From contig CM054182.1 of the NCBI GenBank assembly GCA_028829895.1, positions 62,659,879 to 62,723,878 on the forward strand: DNA of 64,000 bases. Direction: 5' to 3'. The DNA comes from Sinotaia quadrata. Lineage: Eukaryota > Mollusca > Gastropoda > Architaenioglossa > Viviparidae. This document shows positions 10,801 to 18,990 of the stretch, piece after piece. Every line of letters begins with the position of its first letter. The stretch's first letter is position 1. Both the position numbers and the translations under genes were made by a program. Below the pieces are notes generated by a model. The model was not told where the DNA came from. It saw only the letters and a program-made list of their open reading frames with translations, and ran no database searches.

Positions 10801-11648
10801 GTACTATTTTCCTGTAAAATGTACTCACACCCGACAATGGCCGACGTGACACAGCCTGGTAAACAAACTGCTCGCACTCGTCCATTAACATACTTGGACT
10901 GTATGTCGACACAAGCGACCCTTGCAGTCCGTTGAGTCCCATCAGCCAATGTGATGGTTCTTGACTCAGAGGTGTAGTCCTTCTCGTGTACTAGTCTGGG
11001 ATCTACTACAAGCCCAATAGAACACCCTGTATCATGTAGGACTTTTACTCGATGTCCATTAATCGTCGCAATGAACTGTGGTGCTCCGTACGGTTCAATG
11101 GCCGCTATGACTGATCGGCATTGACGCTTAATGTGTCCCGTTTTACCACACTGGTAACAGGTTATCGGTTTCTTTTCCTCACCTGTTTGTGTGTCATGTT
11201 TTTTTGCATGAGAGTGTGATGTTGACGGTTTGGCATCAAGTTTCGAATTTTCCTCCCGTTTTTCTTTGTTAGAAACAGGCGGTGGTTGTTTGTTCTGTTT
11301 CTGTGGTTGAGGCGTTGGTTGAGGATTTTTATTTTGTGTTCCTCTGCTAGGTGCTACTTGTAGACCGTGTGCATTCTCGTATTGGTCGGCGGCGCGCGTC
11401 CAATCAGCTAATGTATCAGCTTCCTTTTCTCTGGTGTACGCTATTAGTGTGGGAGGTGACAAATTTATCAAAACATCTTTAATGAAATGTTCTTTGACAC
11501 TTTCCGCATCTTCCAAATCCGCTTTCTCGACAGTTAACCATCGTTCTAGCAAATATTTCAATCGTTCTGCGGCCTGAGTAAAACTTTCGTGATCATCGCG
11601 TCGAAACGATTTAAACTTTTGCTTGTACACGTCTTTCGAGCCACGGAA
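7812..11648 (-). CDS. Gag C-terminus and Pol: zinc knuckle, protease, integrase, RT, RNase H
   Basis: One open frame, in the same frame as the upstream gag and separated from it by a TAG at 11649-11651. Residues are counted from the codon at 11630, giving 1272 to the end. SCAN-like capsid C-terminal segment at about 1-90. CCHC knuckle C158, C161, H166, C171. Aspartic protease D200-T-G. Integrase zinc motif H426/H433/C463/C466, then the catalytic triad D495, D555, E591 with exact DD35E spacing, then a GPY/F-type module (GPY at 732-734). Reverse transcriptase at about 850-1050, with LDMSKGYW and FMDD at 1002-1005. RNase H at about 1140-1260, with D1153, E1194 and D1219. RT and RNase H sit at the C-terminus, after integrase. 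All catalytic residues I can check are present. The product would act in cytoplasmic particles and then in nuclear integration. Confidence 0.95.
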   Translation of the reverse strand, partial: FRGSKDVYKQKFKSFRRDDHESFTQAAERLKYLLERWLTVEKADLEDAESVKEHFIKDVLINLSPPTLIAYTREKEADTLADWTRAADQYENAHGLQVAPSRGTQNKNPQPTPQPQKQNKQPPPVSNKEKREENSKLDAKPSTSHSHAKKHDTQTGEEKKPITCYQCGKTGHIKRQCRSVIAAIEPYGAPQFIATINGHRVKVLHDTGCSIGLVVDPRLVHEKDYTSESRTITLADGTQRTARVACVDIQSKYVNGRVRAVCLPGCVTSAIVGCEYILQENSTAPEDPNVCVVTTRQQTRGKEEASAMRSDDEVTEPSTHDEIATTPTEEGATQVVNKGVTEVATGETDTANGPAGGPDSLSHAQLTDASLEQCRKKAELKDMHISKKSGDLVRFRWKKDILVRQRESEGGVITSQVVVPSNRRAEVLRVAHDSPTAGHLGCAKTLARVTTEFYWPGMAGDVTRFCQSCDRCQRVNRKAEKLVPLGETPVIETPFRRIAVDLIGEIKPPSGRGHKWIFTVIDYATRYPEAVPLASISTSTVANALFGIFSRVGFPEEILSDRGTQFVSALMKEVNRIIQVKQITTTPYHPQCNGLIERLNGTLTRSLKKLCIDKPRDWDKYLTAVLFALREVPQDSSLFSPFELLYGRTVRGPMSVLRQYWTNDKLPDTVKSTYQHVIDLANKIDLSCQIAADNTRLAKKRQANQYNKHTKETTLDVDSQVLLLLPIHRNKLEVGWQGPYKVVEKLSGCNFRVQMENKTKVYHANLLKEYHERPVNLVATIMVEDPDTSVPEAGVIPHPGLTETETSQDVMINPDLHHGEREQVQNIIERYALTFTDKPGRTKLCEFCVPTIDDTPVRVKPYTLPYAKQESVKMEIQKMLEIGVIEKADSPYSAPIVLVQKKDGTHRFCVDYRQLNKHVIFSAEPLPEPERLFAQLSTAKYFSKLDMSKGYWQLPVCQADKKKLAFSTPEGQFQWNVMPFGILTAPATFTKMMRLLIEPMQETTIYNFMDDVLIATETFTEHMRVLEKLIVRLQECNLTARPSKCLIAFQRLEYLGHTVGHGLLWPDAAKVQKLSEMSRPITKTNVKSFLGLAGYYRKFIPDFSKVAKPLTDLTKKGQPSTVHWDPKCEIAFETLKDSLAKQPVLHLPDLNKEFILRTDASNVGLGAMLMQTFEGDIHPVAYASRCLNKAECNYSTSEKECLAIIWGTQKFQAYLYGKKFTIQTDHQPLAYISNSNRSNGRLTRWSLFLQQYRYQIQVIKGVDNVGADFLSRVIGNED

Positions 11649-12245
11649 CTAGTTCAATAGCGCGTCTCGGTATGACTCATAAGAATTTTCTGTTATCGGT
11701 ATTCTAGTGAACACTACTGAGTCTTGTCCCTTCATGAGATAGGATAACTGGTTTAGCCATTGTGAAGCCGGAAACCCAGTAAGGATAGCTTTTGTCTCGA
11801 ATAGATTGATATACTCATCTATTTGGTCTTCCTTACGGTTGAACGCTGGAAATTGTATTTTTGCCCTGACTTCGTGAGTCTGTGGTTGTTTCCTTTTGGG
11901 AAATACTTCATTCCATGACCGGTCTGTATTCCTCAACATTTCGACTTTCAGATTAAACTTCCTTTCTTTCAATCTCGCATCTCTCTCCTCTTTCTCTTTC
12001 TTTGCTTCTCTTTCTTCCCTCCTTTCCTTCTCTTCCTTCTCCTCTCTCTCTCTCCTTTCCCTCTCTTCCTTCTCCTCTCTCTCTCTCCTTTCCCTCTCTT
12101 CCTTCTCCTCTCTCCATTCCCTCTCTTTCTCGGCCATGAACATTTTAGCATACTCATTTTCATCTTCGCCGAGTTCGCGAGCTAATCCTTTCCCTTCTCT
12201 TATCCATGCTAAGCGCATCTCACTCGTGATCGAAATGCTAGACAT
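11649..12245 (-). CDS. Gag N-terminal portion, ended by an in-frame TAG
   Basis: 198 codons from ATG. Residues about 35-105 are almost all Glu, Arg and Lys, an extended charged helix or coiled coil encoded by a roughly 36-bp in-frame repeat. A capsid-type region follows, with IQFPAF near residue 133 and aromatic/Leu helices up to DALLN, where TAG stops the frame. The next codon reads on in the same frame into the rest of the capsid, so the stop splits the capsid domain rather than lying at a normal gag-pol border. A seven-codon upstream frame starts at 12260-12258 and overlaps the gag ATG. I favour a nonsense mutation over programmed readthrough. Confidence 0.88.
   Translation of the reverse strand: MSSISITSEMRLAWIREGKGLARELGEDENEYAKMFMAEKEREWREEKEERERREREEKEERERREREEKEEKERREEREAKKEKEERDARLKERKFNLKVEMLRNTDRSWNEVFPKRKQPQTHEVRAKIQFPAFNRKEDQIDEYINLFETKAILTGFPASQWLNQLSYLMKGQDSVVFTRIPITENSYESYRDALLN
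12010..12130. repeat. In-frame CT/GA-rich minisatellite inside gag
   Basis: CTCTCTCTCCTTTCCCTCTC and TTCCTTCTCC blocks recur at about 36-bp spacing. On the coding strand this gives a 12-residue Glu/Arg repeat, so copy number could change without breaking the frame. Confidence 0.8.
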
Positions 12246-12645
12246 TTTTGACTTGGTTCATAACGATTAACAATATATCAAAATTATGTTTACGTTACAA
12301 CTTTACTTAGATAATCAATTCACGCCTATCGAAAGGGATGTCCGATATAGTGTACAATATGATCAATCTTGCACTCTCATATCAATCAATACAATATCAT
12401 CTCAATCAATGCCTGAATCAATAAATAAGTAATCCTTAATATTAATTAATATAACAATATCAATCAATATCAACAGTACAGTACAACAAGATGTACATAC
12501 AGGACAAACTGTGACTTTACAAAGTTTACAAAGGAATAGAAAAGATAAAGGATAGATGAAAGAATAAATTCTAGTTCTGTCTTTAGAGATTTCTAGCTGG
12601 TCTTGTCTAAGGGTCTCCCTATGGTTCTATAATTCGATTATGACA
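12246..12645 (-). other. 5' untranslated leader of the retrotransposon
   Basis: About 400 bp between the primer site and the gag ATG, A/T-rich with ATCAATCA-type repeats near 12375-12475. The packaging signal would be expected here, but I cannot locate it by eye. Confidence 0.7.
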
Positions 12646-12663
12646 ATCCCGGACGAGCCCCCA
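12646..12663 (-). other. Primer-binding site, tRNA-Pro type
   Basis: On the minus strand it reads TGGGGGCTCGTCCGGGAT, three bases after the 5' LTR. It begins with TGG, complementary to the tRNA CCA end. The 18-mer is the sequence I know as the tRNA-Pro primer site of gammaretroviruses. Confidence 0.92.
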
Positions 12664-12666
12664 ATA

Positions 12667-14361
12667 TGTGGCGGAAAGGGGGTTCTCCGTGTGCGCCTTG
12701 GTTATTAATATTTTAATTAATCACTTTCATGCCAATCGCTCACTACCTCCTTAAAGGGTCTTATGCGGTCCGAGAGTGACTAGGTCAAGCCTCGAGCAGT
12801 CCGTCAGTCAATGACCGTCTCCCAAGTGTTACCTGTCTCAGAATAGTGACTACACTGCGTTTATCTTGTCAGTCGTTCTATCACTATTCCGGCCCTACCA
12901 CAATCTCTCATCGCTGTCAATGATGGGAACTATTTTAAAACATGTGTCTAGACCGTCTTCTCAACTGTATTATGTCATTGGCTGCCCCCACCCATCATTA
13001 CACATGTACCTCCGAGAAATGAAGGAGTAAATAGTTTTAAAAGAAAACAATTTATTAAAAAGAAATAAAGATAACAATTTCAATAAATTTACATTGAATC
13101 CAAATCACACACTAGGCGATTTCGAAATCACAAATCTCGTAAGACTTCCAGAATTACAATTAATGAAAAGATGTATCAATACAGTTTTAGAGAATAATTA
13201 TTAGAGAATTCCGTGTGACATTATCATATACTTTAGTTAAGCTTACACAATTACTCTTCATACATAAGCCAACTACATAGTCAACACTTTAGAAAATATA
13301 GAGAAATTACATAGAGAATCAGACATAGAACAAGGAATGAAAATCACAGAAACATGTACAGATTACACAGAAAGTTCATGTAATTGAATCACCTGATTAT
13401 GGCCTTGTTCTGTTGTAGCCTCGTTCTCGGCAGGGTGGCTGACAATTAAATGTCTCGTGGTTTTAGCCCGCCTGGTGACGTAAATGAATGTTCCGTGATT
13501 TACGAACAACAATTTGTCCATAGAAAGTTAAACAAAGTCTGTAATTTGTAATCCTTTCACAGACACTGATAACATATAGTCATCCACAGTTCAGTATACT
13601 CAATTTCACTGGTTAGGCAGTTTATCCACGTAGTACAAGTGGGTCAGACTCACGCTCCTCGCAGCAGCCCACTTCGTAATACCGTCTCCCTTGATGGTCC
13701 TGATACAAACAGAATCCACAAGCAGGTTTACTCCACACTGGCCCTAAACACATGTAGAGACCAAGTGGCAGTACTCGTTGTCAACACTAGACAACTGGAA
13801 CATGAGACGCCAGGATCAACTGGTACAATCCAAAAATGAATAACTGAAGACAATGCGTACTGACAAGTACGCACGCACGTGTGACGTATGGAGCTGAACG
13901 CATGGAACTGAGCTCCTGGAACTGGACGGCTTGAACTTTCCTTAGTTCTGACCATGAGCCGGCACGGGACTCAAACTTGTGTAAAAGAGTGTAGAGAATT
14001 TTGAGTCTGCTCTTTTATCCATTTTCAGAGGTCATGGAAGTTTCTAGAATTTCTTAGCCTCTGGCTATGACTTGTTTTTCTTCCTGTGCCTATTGACTCC
14101 ATAGTCATGGCTGAATGCACACACATAATAGACTAAGTGTGTGTGGTGCCAGGAATATGCCCATGTTACATAAGAATTTGTGACCTGTAATTCCAACTCC
14201 CTTTATTTGTAGATATGGGTCGATGTTGTTTACGTCAAACAAATCTTATCAGACTTGAATTGTGAAATTCAAATCAAAAATTTGGTTTACAAATTTTGAA
14301 AATTAACGAAATTAATTATATTAATTAAATTAATTTGGTAATTAGCATTTTTCCGTTTACA
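12667..14361 (-). repeat. 5' LTR (right copy, 1695 bp)
   Basis: Nearly identical to 6024-7717, with one extra C near 13494. The minus-strand TATA-like ATAAAAG is at 14012-14018 and AATAAA at 13051-13056. A GCGTACT/AGTACGC hairpin near 13855-13872 lies downstream of the TATA-like motif in transcript orientation. This LTR would drive the element's genomic RNA. Confidence 0.97.
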
Positions 14362-14366
14362 CACAG
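14362..14366. repeat. Target-site duplication CACAG (right copy)
   Basis: Perfect match to 6019-6023, directly after the TG end of the 5' LTR. Confidence 0.93.
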
Positions 14367-14396
14367 TTTGAATTTGAGAGTCAGATAGAGATAGGC

Positions 14397-14398
<2 letters not shown>

Positions 14399-14468
<70 letters not shown>

Positions 14469-14490
14469 GACAGACAGAGAAATAAGAGCG
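14399..14490. repeat. GA/GACA microsatellite
   Basis: (GA)n at about 14402-14456 running into GACAGACAGA blocks, only about 35 bp from the insertion point. Confidence 0.95.
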
Positions 14491-14669
14491 ACAGAGAGAG
14501 AAGAGGCAAAGAACGAAATACTTTCAATGGTGAAAGTCCAGGATGCCACTAGATCCATGTGTACATCTGCTTCACTTTGTTGCATGCAATAAAGAAGAAT
14601 AAATTAAAAACAACAAACAACAATACTACTACTACCGCTACTAACCACTTTCAAACGCAGAAAAACAGC

Positions 14670-14985
14670 CATCCGTTTACGTAATAAATGTAAGAGACGC
14701 AATTCTTTACACGCAGACGAATATATGGCCAGACCGTTTACGTAATAAGTGTAAGAGACGCAATTCTTTACACGCAGACGAATATATGGCCAGACCGTTT
14801 ACGTAATAAGTGTAAGAGACGCAATTCTTTACACGCAGACGAATATATGGCCAGACCGTTTACGTAATAAATGTAAGAGTCGCAATTCTTTACACGCAGA
14901 CGAATATATGGCCAGACCGTTTACGTAATAAGTGTAAGAGACGCAATTCTTTACACGCAGACGAATATATGGCCAGACCGTTTCA
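14670..14985. repeat. 61-bp minisatellite, about 5 copies
   Basis: CCGTTTACGTAATAAGTGTA recurs with 61-bp period (14675, 14736, 14797 and on) and very few substitutions. Confidence 0.93.
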
Positions 14986-15204
14986 TTGCGCAAAAGAGTG
15001 GGGCCGACATTTTTGCAGACATGCAAAAAGACATGCTGACAATTTACGGACGAGCAAAAACGGATATATGGTCGATAACGAACACATTTACCTCAATTTT
15101 GCCGACAATTAACGCAGGTACTGAGAAAAGCGTGCGATCGATTATTTCCAGATAGATAGAGGGTTTGTGTTCCTCCACTTTCATACAGGGCGTATGACGA
15201 CTAC

Positions 15205-15470
15205 TAACACAGAAAGGCACGTGACATACACACAAGACACGTGACGACCACTGACACAAAACACACTTGACGACCACTGACACAAAACACACTTGACGAC
15301 CACTAACACAAAAGACACGTGACGACCACTGACACAAAAGACACGTGACGACCATTGACGCAAAGACACGTGACGACCACTGACACAAAAGACACGTGAC
15401 GACCACTGACGCAAAAGACACATGACGAGCACTAACACAAAAGACACGTGACGACCACAAACTCAAAGAG
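15205..15470. repeat. 26-bp minisatellite rich in CACGTG
   Basis: The unit ACACGTGACGACCACTGACA plus spacer recurs at about 26 bp. CACGTG occurs seven times (15218, 15238, 15316, 15342, 15367, 15393, 15445), usually extended to CACGTGACG. Confidence 0.92.
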
Positions 15471-15654
15471 CTCGTGATGACCATTTGCACACACTGTGAT
15501 GTGTGATCCACCTTTTTAAAATAATTTTTGGACACATTTATGAAGGTCAGGTGATCAGTTATTTTTGATGAGCCTGCGGAAAGCATATTAACAGATAACT
15601 CATTTTACTATTGGACACATTGCCACTAGAGGACGAGCTTGAGCTGCAGCGTTG

Positions 15655-15966
15655 CATGACCCCGTTCACACTAAATAATACACAACTGTGTCACCCCGTT
15701 CACACTAAACAGTACACAACTGTGTCACCCCTTTCACACTAAACAATACACAACTGTGTCACACCGTTCACACTAAACAGTACACAACTGTGTCACCCCT
15801 TTCACACTAAACAATACACAACTGTGTCACCCCGTTCACACTAAACAGTACACAACTGTGTAACCCCGTTCACACTAAACAATACACAACTATATCACCC
15901 CGTTCACATTAAACAGTACACAACTGTGTCACCCCGTTCACACTAAACAATACATAACTGTGTCAC
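15655..15966. repeat. 34-bp minisatellite, about 9 copies
   Basis: CCCCGTTCACACTAAACAGT followed by ACACAACTGTGTCA, period 34 bp (GTTCAC at 15664 and 15698). AACAGT and AACAAT forms largely alternate, suggesting a higher-order 68-bp unit. Confidence 0.93.
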
Positions 15967-16330
15967 CTAATTCCCTCACTACACTACCATTGCTACCAGT
16001 TTTATCACCAACCACTAGTGCCACAACATCCACTTTACCACTACTACCAGTATCATCACCATCCATTAGTACACTACATCCGTGTGCACCAGTGCCTCCA
16101 CTATCTTCACCATAAAAGTACCACTACATCCAGTATATGCATTACCAATGCCAGACTTAAGTTTAGGTTTCACATCATGCTGTATAAGGGCTAAAGAACG
16201 ATGCGTGATTGGCTGGACAAATCGATACGGTTAGAAGTTGTGTTAAACTGTGGTCGTGTGCAGCCGAAATGGAATGAAAAAGAGGAATTCGAGCATGCAC
16301 GGAATATTATGTGTTAATCTTGTTACTGAG
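15967..16330. other. No gene recognised
   Basis: The first half is CCACTA/CATC-rich low-complexity sequence. Nothing else is visible. Confidence 0.5.
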
Positions 16331-16631
16331 CGTTACTGTAAATACTTTTGTGTACTTTATGTGTTTAGTGGTTACAGCATACTGTGCACGCGTTACTGTA
16401 AATACTTTTGTGTACTTTATGTGTTTAGTGGTTACAGCACACTGTGCACGCGTTACTGTAAATACTTTTGAGTACTTTATGTGTTTAGTGGTTACAGCAC
16501 ACTGTGCACGCGTTACTGTAAATACTTTTGTGTACTTTATGTGTTTAGTGGTTACAGCATACTGTGCACGCGTTACTGTAAATACTTTTGTGTACTTTAT
16601 GTGTTTAGTGGTTACAGCATACTGTGCACGC
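16331..16631. repeat. 60-bp minisatellite, five near-perfect copies
   Basis: CGTTACTGTAAATACTTTTG starts each 60-bp unit. Only single-base differences separate copies (TGT/AGT, GCAT/GCAC). Since 60 is divisible by three, several frames stay open on both strands. These are not genes. Confidence 0.95.
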
Positions 16632-18737
16632 ATTTTTATTTTGTATCATGTTATAAACTACTTAAACAATATGGGGAAACGCTTACACTTTTAAAAACAC
16701 CTTTAAATTATATAAGCTTTCTAATAAGCCATTTTTTTCTTCTCATTACTCTAAGTAATGTTCTTGAACAACTGTGAATGCCTACTATTATCACACATAT
16801 TCACATATAGATGCATTATTTCACACAGAAGAAAATTGATTTCAGGATTTGCTATGTTTTACAATTATGTCAGATCTTTTATGAAGTTGCTATAGAAGTG
16901 CCACATTGAAAAGTGTGAGAACCGCATCACGTTCGAAGAAATACATTATACAAGTATTATTAATTAAAAATAATATATTCTATTGTATTAGTTTTGAACG
17001 TTCCTTATAGTGCATGAGGACCAATAGTTAATTACTGTGTATCCGATTTCCTTGTTTAAAAAAATATATATGAATTCTTAACAAAAACACTCATTTGATT
17101 TTTAAAAAAAATATTGAGTGGATCTGTAAATGCACATTTCTGCGTTTACAGCCACAAGATCCCATTAAACCCAACTTTGGAACAAAGCAAGAAATGACGT
17201 CCTGTCTGTTAAGAGACAAAAAGTTGTAACTCGAGGAAAATGTTAATGAAATAACGATTTTTGTAGTTCGCCTTCACCAGATGCACGAACAGATTAAATA
17301 CGGCAACAGTATTTAATTTCGACGTTTAAAACATAATTATAACTTGACGGGATATTTTTTAATTTCATATTGATCTGAGTTGCAGGCACCGAGCTTGCTG
17401 TGTGATAGAAGGTTCCCATGTCCGCCCTTTAAAGGGAAGCAATAGTTACTTGGAACCTAGCTAGTATAACTTACTTGACGTCAGTTTGGTTCTCTGGACA
17501 GTTAATCTGGCATTTAAAGTCTACATTCTGACAAAATTGGCTTTTTTGAAATTCCGAACACTTCGCAGCAATATCGTTTAACAGCCTTCTACGTGAACTG
17601 AGGCATTTCCCTAGCAACCAGTCAGGTGGAACCGTTCTATTAGTGGTAATAATTCTCTGGACTGATGAAAGACTGAGGGGGTGTTCCCAAGGATTCTTTC
17701 TAAATGGCCGGATCGCATTTATTTAATTTATACTGACGGTTATTTTTTTTACTTTTCCCTATATTTATGTCTCTTAATATTTTATTTTTCTCGTTTTTAG
17801 TGATAGAATTGGACATCGCTTGATTAATGTTTTTCGCTGAAGTGTTTTGCTTTTCTGAGTCTTTAGTGTCAGTCTCTAGATATCGCTTTCTGAAGTCTTT
17901 CTCTGAAATGTTGAAGTTCTTACTATCTTGTGTGTCGTCAGTCACAGAAGTGCTCTATCAACTAAAAGTATTTTATTGGCGGATATTTTATCGTGTGTTT
18001 GTGTTTGTTTGTGTGTGCGTACGTGCGTGTGCGTGCGAGAGAGACTGAACTCAACCATTTCCAGATCTTTTCGCAATTGTTGGATATAAATATACCACTA
18101 ATAAATACGTTTGAACATAGCTTTTATAACAAATAAATAAAACCCCATTGCAGATAATACTCTCTATACCAGTATGATTTTTTTTTACTTTTAAAGTTTT
18201 AAAATTCTGATATTATGCTCTTGTTTCCATAGCACCAGATACTGGGAGAAAGGTTGTGTTCTCTTTTTTATATTTTCGTTATATCACTGAAATATCACTT
18301 TAAATTCCTGATTAAATGAAGTTAAAACAATAATTTTTGTGACGTTGATGGATGATTACAGTGGTAAACACGAAGATTTTTAAAACGCCATTAAACTTTA
18401 TATGTTGTGAAGTATCCAATACTTTAAGCCAAAAATATTTTGGAGGGAGCAAACCTTGTTTCTAAACAAAAGAGTTTCTTAACAGAAATTTAGCATGGAG
18501 AAGCTTGCTATCCACCCACTCATCCAGTGTGTGGTGAATGAAATTAATTGTAAGCCTTAAAGTTCAGTAGCCTTTCCGTACTGACGCTATAGTGTGGTAG
18601 GGCTGTACCCATACTCATTATCTCTCCCTCCATTCCTCCTTCCTTCCCCGTCTCTCTTTGGAAGATCTGGAAGCACATTATACAAAGTAAACGGCCAGCT
18701 GGTCGCTGCATGAATGGCGCGAGCGCTCTACCTCCTT
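16632..18737. other. Long AT-rich stretch without a recognised gene
   Basis: Contains an 81-codon hydrophilic minus frame at 17700-17945 that begins with GTG and matches no family I know, plus GTGTGT-type runs near 18000. I see no splice-bounded coding exon, RNA gene or ordered repeat. Confidence 0.45.
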
Positions 18738-18990
18738 GTCCTCATTTTGACTGGCATATTAAGACTAGAAAGAGGGAGAGGGAAGATTGTCCTCATTTTG
18801 ACTGGCATATTAAGACTAGAATGAGGGACAGGGAAGTTTTTCCTCATTTTGACTGGCATATTAAGACTAAGAAGAGGTACAAAGAAGAGTGTCATCTTTT
18901 TACTGACGTACTAAGACTAGAATGAGAAGAGGGACAGGGAAGATTGTCCTCATTTTGACTGGCATACTAAGAGTAGAAAGAGACAAGAGA
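18738..18990. repeat. 51-54-bp minisatellite, about 5 copies
   Basis: CCTCATTTTGACTGGCATAT plus AAGACTAGAA and a purine-rich GAGGGA tail. Starts at 18741, 18792 and 18843, then a decayed copy and another near 18948. Confidence 0.88.

Larger units (their letters stand above)
6024..14361 (-). mobile_element. Complete Gmr1-like Ty3/gypsy LTR retrotransposon (IN before RT)
   Basis: An 8338-bp element read on the minus strand: 5' LTR (12667-14361), tRNA-Pro primer site (12646-12663), gag, pol, polypurine tract (7718-7728), 3' LTR (6024-7717), flanked by CACAG duplications. The LTRs differ at two positions by eye, so the insertion is recent. The pol order is protease, integrase, reverse transcriptase, RNase H. 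That departs from canonical Ty3/gypsy order (RT-RH-IN) and matches the Gmr1 group. The 95-bp gap between the pol stop and the 3' LTR leaves no room for an env gene. One in-frame TAG inside gag is the only visible lesion. The element is probably non-autonomous as it stands but otherwise intact. Confidence 0.96.

Noticed and set aside
8119..10935. Plus-strand frames opposite pol
   Set aside because: Antisense shadows of the real minus-strand polyprotein.
15044..15586. 180-codon minus frame with Val/Cys/Arg-rich repeats
   Set aside because: It runs through the 26-bp CACGTG minisatellite, and the peptide repeats simply reflect the DNA period.
16331..16631. CRISPR-like regular repeats
   Set aside because: Units are contiguous with no unique spacers, in a eukaryotic intron-bearing sequence. 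It is an ordinary minisatellite, as are the other arrays.
17700..17945. 81-codon hydrophilic minus frame
   Set aside because: Begins with GTG, has A/T-driven Lys/Asn composition, and no family or splice context.
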